This document shows positions 32,249 through 42,184 of a DNA stretch of 50,805 bases, one piece after another. Location: positions 1 to 50,805 of the forward strand of contig CALULO010000012.1 in assembly GCA_944321515.1 (NCBI GenBank), read 5' to 3'. Position 1 is the first letter of the stretch. Every line of letters begins with the position of its first letter. Below the pieces are notes generated by a model that had not been told where the DNA came from, made no database searches, and worked only from the letters and a program-made list of their open reading frames with translations. Source of the DNA: an uncultured Atopobiaceae bacterium (lineage in GTDB: Bacteria > Actinomycetota > Coriobacteriia > Coriobacteriales > Atopobiaceae). A program made the position numbers and the translations under genes.

Positions 32249-33124
32249 ATGCACGCGCTGCACGCCCGACTCCCCAAGAACTTCGTGCTCGAGGAGCGCC
32301 TCGAACGCTACGCCGACGCCATAGAGCTCGAGCCCGCCCACCTGCGAGGCCGCTGGGCCGAGGCCTGCTGGCCGGGCATCGGGGTCGCCGGAGCGGGGGC
32401 GGCAGGTCCTTCTCGCTTCAGGGAGGTCCGGCTGGACCTCGGCTGCGGGAAGGGGCAGTTTGTGGTCGAGTCCGCCAGACGCAACCCGGACGTGCTCTTC
32501 GTGGGCATGGACGCCGAGCCCATCTGCGTGGCCTACGCAGCCCAGCGCGTCTGCGAGAGCGGGCTTGCCAACGCGGTCATTGTCCCCGGCAACGGGATGC
32601 GCGTGCGCGAGTTCTTCTCGGCGGGAGAGCTTGGGAGAATCTACCTCAACTTCCCCACGCCGTTCCCGCGCAAGCGCGACGCACACCTCCGCATGGCCTG
32701 CATGGAGCGGCTGATGGACTTCCGGGACGTGCTGGCGGAGGGTGCCGAGGTGCGGCTGCGCACGGACAGCCAGCCGCTCTTTGACTTCATGCTGACGCAG
32801 GTCCCGCTCGCGGGGTACCGCCTGCTGTGGAGCACGCGGGACGCACGAGGCGAGGGCCTCGAGGTGGCGGGGGACGAGGTGGCCACCGAGTACGAGCAGC
32901 GCCTCTGCGCGCAGGGGGCCCGCGTCCACGCGCTGGCCTGCACGCCCGGCCCGGCGCCCGAGCACGTGGAGCAGACGGCGGAGCTCTCCCTGGCGGCCTA
33001 CCTCCCGCAGGACCTCGAGTCCCTTGAGAGCATCGGCTACGCCCCGCACGGCATGGAGGCCACAGTGACGAACCTGCGCAACCGCGCGCTGCGCGAGTCC
33101 GGGGACGGCTCGACGGCGCTCTAG
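32249..33124 (+). CDS. trmB: tRNA (guanine-N7-)-methyltransferase-like protein
   Basis: 291 residues; TrmB makes m7G46 in tRNA from S-adenosylmethionine. The SAM-binding site is LDLGCGKGQFVVESA with FVGMDAE, and the late motif TEYEQRLCAQG matches the TrmB C-terminal block. Two oddities appear. The usual NFPDPWPKKRH box reads NFPTPFPRKRD, so the aspartate considered catalytic in E. coli TrmB is Thr. The protein also has about 60 extra C-terminal residues after the normal end, plus a Gly/Ala-rich insert before the SAM motif. It may be a divergent true TrmB or a paralogue with altered function. The start is supported by GAAAGGACCTGACGC. Confidence 0.8.
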   Translation: MHALHARLPKNFVLEERLERYADAIELEPAHLRGRWAEACWPGIGVAGAGAAGPSRFREVRLDLGCGKGQFVVESARRNPDVLFVGMDAEPICVAYAAQRVCESGLANAVIVPGNGMRVREFFSAGELGRIYLNFPTPFPRKRDAHLRMACMERLMDFRDVLAEGAEVRLRTDSQPLFDFMLTQVPLAGYRLLWSTRDARGEGLEVAGDEVATEYEQRLCAQGARVHALACTPGPAPEHVEQTAELSLAAYLPQDLESLESIGYAPHGMEATVTNLRNRALRESGDGSTAL

Positions 33125-33152
33125 GGCCCGTGCCGCCGACGGGCGGGGCCCT
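33123..33152 (+). terminator. Hairpin after the trmB-like gene
   Basis: AGGGCCC (33123-33129) and GGGCCCT (33146-33152) are exact complements beginning inside the stop codon. No T-run follows. The rest of the 236-bp gap to the next gene is G+C-rich and without a supported gene. Confidence 0.45.
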
Positions 33153-33360
33153 GCCCCGAGGAGCGCCCGTTGGACAGCGACCGTGGGACCGGAGACGCGC
33201 GGGCAACGCGCCCCGACGGCCAGACCGGGCGACGCCCCCCGATGGCCGAAGCACGGCGCGCCGCTCGGGCGGGTGGGCCAGAACGGGCGCGAATGGGTAG
33301 TAAGGTAATAGCTCGACCCATCGCGCGCCCGGCGCGCTCACATACTCCGAAAGAGGCATC

Positions 33361-35166
33361 ATGGCCAAAATAACCGCAGGTAATCGACTATATCTGTATC
33401 GTCTGCTCTCACGCGAGCTGGGCGTGGGGAAGCAGTCGCGCATAACGCTGGTGGAGGAGGCGCTCGCCTCCGACGGCCTCTGCCCGGAGGACCTCGGCTG
33501 CGCGGACGCGCGCGAGCTCTGCGAGCAGCTCGCCGAGTTCGTCAAGCTCACCGTGTTCAAGAAGGGCTACGTCTACGCGACGATACTCGCGAACGAGGAG
33601 TACGACCGCGCGCTCGAGCGCCTTGCGAACGGCTCTGGCGAGAAGGGCGGCGGCAAGGTCCCGGCCAGGGGCAAGCCCTGGAAGCACAAGGGCGGCAAGG
33701 CGCTCAAGCCGGTGAAGCCGCGGCACATCGAGCGTGTGGCGGAGGCCGAGACGCCTGCAGAGACTGAGGCCCCGGCTGAGATGGCGGCCCCTACGGAGAC
33801 TGAGGCCCCGGCCGGGGCGGCGCCCGAGGAGACGGAAGCGCCCGCCGAGACCCCGGCCGCCCCGCAGGCCGAGGAGACGACCCCTGCAGAGGCGGAGGCG
33901 CCATCCGAGCCCTCTGACGTGCCGGAGCCGGTCGAGGCGATGACCGGCGAGGCCGAGCCGACGGCCGAGCCCGCGCAGGAAGCCGCGTCCGAGGCCATGC
34001 CCGAGCCCGTGCAGGAAGCCGCGTCCGAGGCCGCACCCGAGCCGGCGCCCGAGCCCACCATCTCGCTCACCATCACCTACGACCCCTACGCCGACGCGTC
34101 CGACGTCCTTGAAGACGCCGCGTCCTTCTCGCCTGCCCCTCAGTTCGTCGAGCCCGCGGACACGCCCGCTCCCGAGCGCATCCAGAGCGACCTTCCGCAG
34201 GACTTCCACGCCGACGTCCGATGCTCGTGCGAGCAGCTCAGCATCCTCTATCAGGTGCTTCCCGCGGACGTCGACCCAATGGCCACGCTCGAGGAGGACT
34301 TCCGCGTGGCCCGCTCGACGGGCGCGCTCGAGGGGACCCGCAGCAACGTCTCCTTCCCGCTGCGCTTCCTGCGCGCGGACGGCAAGGGGGCGGTTCGCGT
34401 GACGCTGCGCCGCTCCGCCCGTGCCGTGGCAGGCAAGCGCTGGGCACTCGTCGAGGTCGACGCCGGCGAGCCCGACGACGTGGGCCTCGAGGGACTGAGC
34501 GAGGCCCCGTGCGGCCCGTGGGGGGCGTTCCTTTGCGAGGCCGCGCGCGACAAGGAGCCTGACCCCGGGCGCTCGCTCACGCAGACGGTGGCCCTGGGCA
34601 GCTGGGACGAGGTGCTTGAGCGGCTCGCCTCCCTGGCTGCGCCCGAGGACTGGGGCGAGGGCCGACACGTCCTGCGCGACTACCTCACCATGACCTTCGC
34701 CCGCGTCCAGGCCACGGGAGCGCTCTCCGTGAGCGAAGACGGCACCCGGGCGGACTTCGACACGGGACTGCTCGCCGTGGACGGGACCCCCATACACGCC
34801 ACTCTCGCCAAGCACCCCGGGGACATCCCCTGGGAGCTCGAGGGGTTCTCTGCGGAGGGCACGGGCGCGGCGCCCCGCTACGTCACCGACCTCGCCCAGA
34901 TGACGCTCGACCCGAGCCTCCCTGCGCCCGCGCTCCCCTCCGACGGCGCCGTGGCGCGCAACCCGCGTCTGGCCACGACCGCATATGACCCCGTTCACAA
35001 TCGGGTCCTCCTGCTTGTCCCGGACGGCGACATGGCCGCGGCCCTTCTCGCCACCCCAGCGGGATACGAGGTCGTGGCGGCGCTCCCCCTCTCGGACGCC
35101 TACGCCTGCGCCCGCGTGGTGAGCGCCGAGCAGCCCGCCTGGCTCGCCAGCCACGTCGACGGGTAG
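33361..35166 (+). CDS. DUF3825-like protein with acidic linker
   Basis: 601 residues in three parts. Residues 1-90 form a compact charged domain (GNRLYLYRLLSRELG, FKKGYVYATILANEEYDRAL) that could be a winged-helix or OST-HTH/LOTUS-like fold; this is inference. Residues ~90-230 are a low-complexity linker, first Lys/Gly-rich (KPWKHKGGKALKPVK), then Ala/Pro/Glu repeats (ETEAPAE). From ~275 onward the sequence resembles the DUF3825 domain: YLTMTFARVQATGAL, ADFDTGLLAVDG, and a proline-rich late region. DUF3825 is of unknown function and is often linked with OST-HTH domains, which bind RNA. GAAAGAGGCATC precedes the ATG. It stands alone between trmB and icd. A nucleic-acid-binding role is plausible but unproven. 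Confidence 0.7.
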   Translation: MAKITAGNRLYLYRLLSRELGVGKQSRITLVEEALASDGLCPEDLGCADARELCEQLAEFVKLTVFKKGYVYATILANEEYDRALERLANGSGEKGGGKVPARGKPWKHKGGKALKPVKPRHIERVAEAETPAETEAPAEMAAPTETEAPAGAAPEETEAPAETPAAPQAEETTPAEAEAPSEPSDVPEPVEAMTGEAEPTAEPAQEAASEAMPEPVQEAASEAAPEPAPEPTISLTITYDPYADASDVLEDAASFSPAPQFVEPADTPAPERIQSDLPQDFHADVRCSCEQLSILYQVLPADVDPMATLEEDFRVARSTGALEGTRSNVSFPLRFLRADGKGAVRVTLRRSARAVAGKRWALVEVDAGEPDDVGLEGLSEAPCGPWGAFLCEAARDKEPDPGRSLTQTVALGSWDEVLERLASLAAPEDWGEGRHVLRDYLTMTFARVQATGALSVSEDGTRADFDTGLLAVDGTPIHATLAKHPGDIPWELEGFSAEGTGAAPRYVTDLAQMTLDPSLPAPALPSDGAVARNPRLATTAYDPVHNRVLLLVPDGDMAAALLATPAGYEVVAALPLSDAYACARVVSAEQPAWLASHVDG

Positions 35167-35378
35167 GCCCCCAGGCCCTCGCCCGGGTCATCGAGCGCCC
35201 CGGGCCTGCGCTAGGCGCGCACCGACCGCACGTCGCCCTCGCCCCGCGCCCCGTGCCCGCTCCGGGCCCACGGCGCGGGGCGTCACTGTGTCGAGTGCGT
35301 CTCAAGTTGCCGTCGCAAAAGGCGTCGTCACAGCCTGCGTGATACGCTCGACGCACACTACGACCCCAGGAGGCGCGC

Positions 35379-36593
35379 ATGCCCAAGATCGAGATGAAGA
35401 CCCCGCTTGTCGAGATGGACGGCGACGAGATGACCCGCATCATCTGGCAGATCATCAAGGACGAGCTCATCTGCCCGTACGTGGACCTCAAGACGGAGTA
35501 CTACGACCTGGGCCTCAAGAACCGCGACGCCACGGACGACCAGGTGACCGTGGACTCCGCCGAGGCCACCAAGCGCCTGGGCGTGGCGGTCAAGTGCGCC
35601 ACCATCACCCCCAACGCCGCGCGCGTCGAGGAGTACGGCCTCAAGCAGATGTGGAAGAGCCCCAACGGCACCATCCGCGCCATCCTCGACGGCACGGTCT
35701 TCCGCGCGCCCATCGTGGTCAAGGGCATCGAGCCCACGGTGACCACCTGGAAGAAGTCCATCACCATCGCCCGTCACGCCTACGGCGACGTCTACAAGAA
35801 CGCCGAGATGCGCATCGACGGCCCCGGCAAGGTCGAGCTGGTCTACACCGCCGCGGATGGGACCGAGCGCCGCGAGCTTGTCCACGTCTTCGACGGGCCG
35901 GGCGTGGTCCAGGGGCAGCACAACCTCGACGCCTCCATCGAGAGCTTCGCCCGCAGCTGTTTCGAGTACGCGCTCGCCACGGGCCAGGACCTCTGGTTCG
36001 CCACCAAGGACACCATCTCCAAGACCTATGACCACCGCTTCAAGGACGTCTTCGCGGAGATCTTCGACGCGGAGTACCGCGAGAAGTTCGAGGCGGCCGG
36101 CATCGAGTACTTCTACACGCTGATCGACGACGCCGTCGCCCGCGTGGTCAAGTCCGAGGGCGGATTCATCTGGGCCTGCAAGAACTACGACGGCGACGTC
36201 ATGAGCGACATGCTCTCCTCGGCGTTCGGCAGCCTCGCGATGATGACCTCCGTACTCGTGAGCCCCCACGGCTACTTTGAGTACGAGGCCGCGCACGGCA
36301 CCGTCCAGCGCCACTACTACAAGCACCTCCGCGGCGAGGCAACCTCCACCAACTCCGTGGCCACGATCTTCGCCTGGACCGGCGCCCTGCGCAAGCGCGG
36401 AGAGCTGGACGAGCTGCCCGAGCTCGTGGACTTTGCCAACCGGCTTGAGGCCGCCACTATCCACACCATCGAGTCCGGCCGCATGACCGGGGACCTCGCG
36501 CGGATCACCACCCTGCCCGACCCCGTCACGCTCGGCACGCGCGAGTTCATCCTCGCCGTCCGCGAGACGCTCGACGCCGAGGCCGCCGCGTAG
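35379..36593 (+). CDS. icd: Isocitrate dehydrogenase, NADP-dependent (eukaryote-like type)
   Basis: 404 residues. Oxidises isocitrate to 2-oxoglutarate. It belongs to the homodimeric IDH subfamily shared with eukaryotic IDH1: start [14 protein letters not shown], substrate loop [46 protein letters not shown], and [16 protein letters not shown] with NADP-contacting residues. Length fits. CAGGAGGCGC precedes the start. In an anaerobe without visible respiratory genes it probably serves glutamate synthesis and NADPH supply; that is inference. The 212-bp gap upstream holds a 7-bp inverted repeat (CAGGCCC/GGGCCTG at 35172-35208) but no gene. Confidence 0.95.
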   Translation: MPKIEMKTPLVEMDGDEMTRIIWQIIKDELICPYVDLKTEYYDLGLKNRDATDDQVTVDSAEATKRLGVAVKCATITPNAARVEEYGLKQMWKSPNGTIRAILDGTVFRAPIVVKGIEPTVTTWKKSITIARHAYGDVYKNAEMRIDGPGKVELVYTAADGTERRELVHVFDGPGVVQGQHNLDASIESFARSCFEYALATGQDLWFATKDTISKTYDHRFKDVFAEIFDAEYREKFEAAGIEYFYTLIDDAVARVVKSEGGFIWACKNYDGDVMSDMLSSAFGSLAMMTSVLVSPHGYFEYEAAHGTVQRHYYKHLRGEATSTNSVATIFAWTGALRKRGELDELPELVDFANRLEAATIHTIESGRMTGDLARITTLPDPVTLGTREFILAVRETLDAEAAA

Positions 36594-36616
36594 CGACGCG
36601 CCGCCGCGTCACGCTG

Positions 36617-36725
36617 CCGCACGAGACTCAGCCGGGGCTCGAACCACCGCACGGGACTCAGCCGAGACTTTCGACCGTTTTTTCGCCGATTTGGGGAGAA
36701 AACTGGTCCAAAGTCTCGGCTGAGT
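36617..36725. repeat. Structured intergenic element after icd (two direct units, one inverted)
   Basis: Two direct 28-base units start CCGCACG-GACTCAGCCG at 36617 and 36647, 30 bases apart. The second carries ACTCAGCCGAGACTTT (36656-36671), which is a perfect 16-bp inverted match to 36710-36725. The 38-base loop is itself partly self-complementary (CGACCGTTTTTTCGCC against GGGGAGAAAACTGGTCC). It could terminate both icd and the convergent GNAT gene, but its size and the extra direct copy go beyond a normal terminator. Confidence 0.75.
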
Positions 36726-36771
36726 TGTGACTCGCCACGCAAAGACGCTTCGTCCGGTCACCCGTCAACGA

Positions 36772-37329
36772 CTACGCGCACGCGAGCGCGCGCCACTCGT
36801 CCTCCAGGATGGCCATGAACACGTCGTCGCAGTAGCCCTCCTCCGAGCCAAGCCACACCGCGTCGCGCGCGACGCCCTCCTCCACGAAGCCGGCCTTCTC
36901 GTAGACGCGCCGGGCCCGTGGGTTGATGGAAAACACGTCTAGACTCAGTCGATGTAGCCCCAGCCGGCCAAAGGCCAGGTCGCGCGCCGCACACGTAGCC
37001 CAGCTGCCAAGGCCGTGATTGCGACAAGCTACGTCAAAGAGACAGATCCGAAAGTTGGCACTGCGCGCCACCCAGTCGATCTCGTTGATGACGCTCTCCC
37101 CCAGCACGCGTCCGTCGGGTGAAATGATGAGCAGGTCGCAACGGTTGGAATCGTCCACACAGCGCAGGAAGAAACTCACGACCTCCTCGCGCGCGTGCGG
37201 GACGCTTCCCGTTAGACGCATGCCCCCCGGGTCGAGCGCGTCAAGCGCCTCCCAGTACGCGTCCACGTCCTCGGCCCTCGAGCTGCGCAGCACGTATCCC
37301 CCGCGCTCCCACGTGGTCTCGACTCTCAA
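36772..37329 (-). CDS. GNAT N-acetyltransferase (RimJ-like)
   Basis: 185 residues from a TTG start. The fold is the RimJ/RimL-like acetyltransferase class: SSRAEDVDAYWEALDAL near the start, the acetyl-CoA loop RNHGLGSWA in FDVACRNHGLG, and the C-terminal block NPRARRVYEKAGFVEEGVARD. The TTG is preferred because TAGGGGGCAAG lies just before it and it falls nine bases after the YdcF stop. An upstream ATG would add 17 residues and overlap ydcF. It is third in the minus-strand run purF-like, ydcF, GNAT. The substrate is unknown; ribosomal protein or small-molecule amines are typical. Confidence 0.8.
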   Translation of the reverse strand: MRVETTWERGGYVLRSSRAEDVDAYWEALDALDPGGMRLTGSVPHAREEVVSFFLRCVDDSNRCDLLIISPDGRVLGESVINEIDWVARSANFRICLFDVACRNHGLGSWATCAARDLAFGRLGLHRLSLDVFSINPRARRVYEKAGFVEEGVARDAVWLGSEEGYCDDVFMAILEDEWRALACA

Positions 37330-37337
37330 CTTGCCCC

Positions 37338-38069
37338 CTACATGTTTCCCGCAAGCACGTCCTTCACTATGGCTGCGCACTCCCTCAGCACGCTCTGCGG
37401 CAGGTAGAGCGGGTTTGACGGCGCCGCCAGCCCAGCGGCGTCCGGCAGGCCGTTCCGCGCGGCGATCCGCAGGGCGCGATAGAGGTGGAAGTCATTGGTG
37501 ACGATGCCCACCGTCTCCCCCGGGGCGAGAAGAACCACGGAGTTGCGGACGTTCTCCGCGGTGTCCTCGGAGCGGTCCTCGAGCGTGAGACGTCCCCCGT
37601 CCAGGCCGCGCCCCGTCAGGTAGTCTGCCATGGCGTCCGCCTCGGCACGCACCTCGCCAGAACCCTGCCCGCCGGAGACCACGCAGCGCGTCTGCGGGTT
37701 ATCCTCCAGGTATTCGAGCGCGGCGTCAAGCCGGTAGGCCAGCGCCTCGCTCGGCGCGCCGTCAGGTCGCAGCCCCGCGCCAAGGACGACGAGGCAGTCG
37801 AGCCCCGGCGGCGGCACCATGACGGCCGCCGTCGCCACGAGGGCGCAAAGGCCGCCCACAGCAACCAGCACGGCAATGCCCGTGCCCACAACGAGCCGAC
37901 GCGCCCACCGCGCGAGACGGTCCCATGCGCCGGTCCTTCTCGCCCAGGTAACCGCCACAAGCGCGGCGCCCAGCGCAACCCACACGAGGAAGAAACCTCC
38001 AGCCGGGTAGAGCACGGCCATGAGCAGGCCGTAGGCAGCCGAGGCCGCGCCCAAGACCGTCAGGACCAC
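37338..38069 (-). CDS. YdcF/SanA family membrane protein (DUF218)
   Basis: 243 residues. Three hydrophobic segments near the N-terminus (about 1-24, 26-42 and 60-84) anchor a C-terminal DUF218 domain with CLVVLGAGLRPDG, RCVVSGGQGSGE, EADAMADYL, LEDRSEDTAENVRNS and IVTNDFHLYRA. Members of the family (YdcF, SanA, ElyC) are linked to cell-envelope maintenance and, for some, SAM or nucleotide binding; the reaction is not established. The GTG start has a strong AGGAGGTGATGAC before it. It lies 45 bp downstream of the PurF homologue and 9 bp upstream of the GNAT start, so the three are probably one transcript. Confidence 0.87.
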   Translation of the reverse strand: MVLTVLGAASAAYGLLMAVLYPAGGFFLVWVALGAALVAVTWARRTGAWDRLARWARRLVVGTGIAVLVAVGGLCALVATAAVMVPPPGLDCLVVLGAGLRPDGAPSEALAYRLDAALEYLEDNPQTRCVVSGGQGSGEVRAEADAMADYLTGRGLDGGRLTLEDRSEDTAENVRNSVVLLAPGETVGIVTNDFHLYRALRIAARNGLPDAAGLAAPSNPLYLPQSVLRECAAIVKDVLAGNM

Positions 38070-38114
38070 GTCATCACCTCCTGCGAAGGCCCGCCGTCAC
38101 AGGCGACGGCTCCG

Positions 38115-39536
38115 CTAGTCCCGGCCGTCCCAACAGTAGGTGCAGACCTTGCTCCGGTCGATGCCGATGGCTTCGAGCATGCCGTCGAGGCTCTGGTACT
38201 CCAGCGAGTCGAAGCCCATCTCCTCGCAGATGGAGCGCAGCAGGCACCGCCCGCGCTCGGAGCGTCCGTCGGCGTACTCGTCGAGGTGCTTCTCGCCCTC
38301 CTCGCCCTCGAGCTCCTGGACCTTGCGCCGTGCGATGAGCTCGTACTCGGAGCGGCTGCGCGAGAACGAGAGGAACTTGCAGCCGTACATGATCGGCGGG
38401 CAGGCCGAGCGCATGTGAACCTCGGAGGCGCCGGTGTCGCGCAGGAAGTCGATGGTCTCGCGCATCTGGGTGCCGCGGACGATGGAGTCGTCCACGAGGA
38501 GCAGGCGCTTGTCGCGGATGAGCTCGGGCACCGGAATCTGCTTCATCTTGGCAACGCGGTTGCGAACCTCCTGGTTGGCAGGCATGAACGAGCGCGGCCA
38601 GGTGGGCGTGTACTTGACGAAGGGCCGTGCGAGCGGCACGCCGGACTCCGTTGCGTAGCCGATGCCGTGGGGCAGGCCGCTGTCCGGCATGCCGGCCACG
38701 TAGTCGACCTCCGGGAGCAGCCCCGCCTCCCGCTCCGAGCGCGCCATGATGGCACCGTTGCGATAGCGCATGCACTCAACGTTGACGCCCTCGTAGGTGG
38801 AGTTGGGGTAGCCGTAGTAGACCCAGAGGAACGCGCAGATGCGCATCTCCTCGCGCGCCGGGGAGAGCGTCTCGTAGCCGTCGGCCGTGATGCGCACGAC
38901 CTCCGCGGAGCCCAGCTCGTACTCGTCCTCGTAGCCGAGCTTGCCGTAAGCGAAGGACTCGAAGGTCACGCAGTATCCGTCGTCGTCCCTGCCAATGAGC
39001 ACGGGCAGGCGGCCCATGGCGTCGCGCGCGGCGATGAGCTCCCCCTCCTCGGTCATGATGAGCAGCGTGAGCGACCCCTCGATGGAGTCCTGGGCGTAGC
39101 GGATGCCGTCCACGAGGTCGTCCTGCGTGTTGATGAGCGCCGCCACGAGCTCGTTGACGTTGACCGCGCCCGAGCCCATTGCCATGAACTGGTGCCCCTC
39201 GGCCTCGAAGCGCGCCACGAGTTCGGCCATGTTGCCGATGGCGCCGACCGTCGAGATAGCGTAGAGCCCCAGGTGGGAGCGGACGAGAAGGGGCTGCGGG
39301 TCATTGTCCGAGATGCAGCCCATGCCGCAGGTGCCCTGGAGGCCGGGGAGGTCGTGCTCGAACTTGGTGCGGAACGGCGTGTTCTCGATGGAGTGAATCT
39401 GGCGGTTGAAACCGCCGTCCTCGCGGCACGTGACCATGCCGGCGCGGCGCGTGCCGAGGTGCGAGTGATAGTCAACGCCGAAGAACACGTCGAGCGCGAC
39501 GTCGCGGTGCGAGACGGCGCCAAAGAACGCTCCCAT
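38115..39536 (-). CDS. PurF homologue lacking the N-terminal catalytic cysteine
   Basis: 473 residues. The C-terminal part has an intact PRPP-binding motif, LLLVDDSIVRGTQM, and the N-terminal part has the Ntn-type glutamine amidotransferase fold (YHSHLGTRRAGM, CGMGCISDNDPQP, VRSHLGLYA). In canonical PurF the mature protein begins with Cys1, the glutaminase nucleophile. Here the start is MGAFFGAVS with no cysteine among the first residues. No in-frame upstream start supplies one, and GGGAGGTTCTC sits before this ATG. Glutamine hydrolysis is therefore doubtful; ammonia-dependent amidophosphoribosyl transfer, or another PRPP reaction, would fit. Similar Cys-less homologues are commonly annotated as amidophosphoribosyltransferase in gut anaerobes. 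The C-terminal CTYCWDGRD is another hallmark. Confidence 0.88.
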   Translation of the reverse strand: MGAFFGAVSHRDVALDVFFGVDYHSHLGTRRAGMVTCREDGGFNRQIHSIENTPFRTKFEHDLPGLQGTCGMGCISDNDPQPLLVRSHLGLYAISTVGAIGNMAELVARFEAEGHQFMAMGSGAVNVNELVAALINTQDDLVDGIRYAQDSIEGSLTLLIMTEEGELIAARDAMGRLPVLIGRDDDGYCVTFESFAYGKLGYEDEYELGSAEVVRITADGYETLSPAREEMRICAFLWVYYGYPNSTYEGVNVECMRYRNGAIMARSEREAGLLPEVDYVAGMPDSGLPHGIGYATESGVPLARPFVKYTPTWPRSFMPANQEVRNRVAKMKQIPVPELIRDKRLLLVDDSIVRGTQMRETIDFLRDTGASEVHMRSACPPIMYGCKFLSFSRSRSEYELIARRKVQELEGEEGEKHLDEYADGRSERGRCLLRSICEEMGFDSLEYQSLDGMLEAIGIDRSKVCTYCWDGRD

Positions 39537-39756
39537 GAGAACCTCCCGTCGTTGTGCGGCACGCCCCCAGCAACCGGCCGCCCTGCAATGTGGCGAGCAT
39601 ATCGTACGGTGGTCGCAAGCCGCCTGGCACATCGCCCAAAGCGCAGGTATTGGCGGGTGACCGCACGAGGTGCCCCGTCCACCGAAGCACCGGCGAGAAG
39701 GGGCCCGCGCAGGAGTAGCCTTTTCAAGGCACAAAACCGACAACAGAGAAGGGAAC

Positions 39757-40541
39757 ATAGACACGGATCTCAAGCTCAAGGACAAGGTTGTTCTCGTCAC
39801 CGGCGCAACGGGCGGCATCGGCTCCGCGATCGTGCGCGCGTTCGCGGCCGAGGGCGCCAAGCTCGCCATCTCCTCCACGCGCAGGAGAAGCTCGACGCGC
39901 TGATCCCGACCCTCGGGGTCGACGAGGACCACGTCAAGGGCTTCGTTGTTGACGCCACCAAGGAGGACCAGGTCAAGGCCTTCGTCCAGGGTGCCGCCGA
40001 ACACTTCGGGACCATCGACGTCGCCATCCCCAACGCGGGCTACGAGGGCAAGGTCGCCCCGATCCAGGACGTCGAGTTCTCCGAGGTCGAGAAGGTCTAT
40101 GCGCTCAACGTCTTCAGCCCGATGTACGTGATGAAGTACGCCGTGCCCCACATGCTTGAGCAGAAGTCCGGCGCCATCGTGGTCATCGCCTCCGCCGGGT
40201 CCTACACCCCCGCCGCCACGATGAGCACCTACTGCTCGTCCAAGTACGCCGTGGCTGGCCTCACCAAGTGCGTGGCCAACGAGGTCGGCCCCTCCGGCGT
40301 CCACGTCAACTACATCTGCCCGGGCCCCGTTGCCACCGACATGATGCTGCGCATCGAGCGCGACACCTTCGGCCCTGACATGCCGCACGAGGAGGCCGAG
40401 AAGCTCATGGCGGCCACCGCCCTCGACAAGCGCTACTGCAAGCCCGAGGAGGTTGCCTACGCGGCGCTCTACCTTGCGTCCGAGGTCTCCGCGCACACCA
40501 CCGGCATGCCCCTGCACCTCGACTCAATCGTCATGGGCTAA
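39757..40541 (+). pseudogene. Frameshifted short-chain dehydrogenase/reductase
   Basis: The coding region is split between two frames. The first part, from 39757 to about 39882, encodes LKLKDKVVLVTGATGGIGSAIVRAF (cut at 20: the nucleotide loop is TGATGGIG). The second, from about 39880 to 40541, encodes EKLDALIPTLGVDEDHVKGF onward, with IPNAGY, the catalytic YCSSK and ICPGPVATDMM. Restoring one C in CGCAGG near 39882 (CGCCAGG) joins them. The usual start ATG is also replaced by ATA after the binding site AGAAGGG. The rest is well conserved, about 260 residues in all, an NAD(P)-dependent FabG-like reductase. Two lesions suggest a recent pseudogene; an assembly error at the frameshift is possible. 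Confidence 0.75.
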
Positions 40542-40544
40542 CGG

Positions 40545-40640
40545 CCGGCTGACGGCCAGCAGCTGACGGCAGGAGGCCAGGCTGCCGACGGTCAGCAGTC
40601 AGCCACCGACAGCTAGACAGCCGACAGCCAGCGGTCGACG
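40545..40640 (+). repeat. Degenerate short tandem repeats after the SDR
   Basis: Words such as CTGACGGCCAGCAG, CTGACGGCAGG, CTGCCGACGGTCAGCAG and ACAGCCGACAGCCAGCGG follow one another with variable spacing. The stretch looks like diverged copies of a ~14-17 bp unit built from GACGGC and CAGC. No coding frame explains it. Confidence 0.5.
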
Positions 40641-40666
40641 CCCAATGGCAAGGCACAATCGCACGC

Positions 40667-40700
40667 AACGCCGCCCGAAACAGCTCGGGCGGCGTTTTTT
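40667..40700 (+). terminator. Intrinsic terminator downstream of the SDR
   Basis: AACGCCGCCCGA and TCGGGCGGCGTT form a perfect 12-bp stem with a 6-base loop (AACAGC), followed by a run of T residues to 40700. It is the clearest plus-strand terminator in the window and lies 126 bases after the SDR stop. Confidence 0.9.
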
Positions 40701-40721
40701 CTCCTCGTCATGATTAGCTCC

Positions 40722-40750
40722 TCGACAAGTTGGTATAAGAGAGTTAGATA
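40722..40750 (+). promoter_or_regulatory. Candidate promoter of eno
   Basis: TCGACA (40722-40727, five of six bases match TTGACA) is separated by 17 bp from TAGATA (40745-40750). The surrounding sequence is A+T-rich relative to the window, and the enolase start is 46 bases downstream with GAAGAGAAAGGCACAAC before it. Confidence 0.45.
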
Positions 40751-40780
40751 GTGTTTACTTTACTGCGACGCGCAGTGTGA

Positions 40781-42085
<1,305 letters not shown>

Positions 42086-42095
42086 CCCTTGGCGC

Positions 42096-42121
42096 AGCCC
42101 CTCGCCCGCGATCGAGGGGCT
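42096..42121 (+). terminator. Hairpin after eno
   Basis: AGCCCCTCG and CGAGGGGCT form a perfect 9-bp stem with an 8-base loop, 10 bases after the enolase stop. A second perfect stem (AAGGCGGCC/GGCCGCCTT, 42150-42184) follows; its T-run is on the minus strand. Together they should stop enolase transcription. Confidence 0.65.
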
Positions 42122-42184
42122 GACGTGACGCCCGCGGCGCAAGACCAAAAAGGCGGCCTCCCGGAGGCTCGGGGCGGCCGCCTT

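Noticed and set aside
37485..39750. First two-thirds of a 1018-residue plus-strand frame
   Set aside because: Antisense to YdcF and the PurF homologue. Only its end (from about 39880) is real, being the second half of the SDR.
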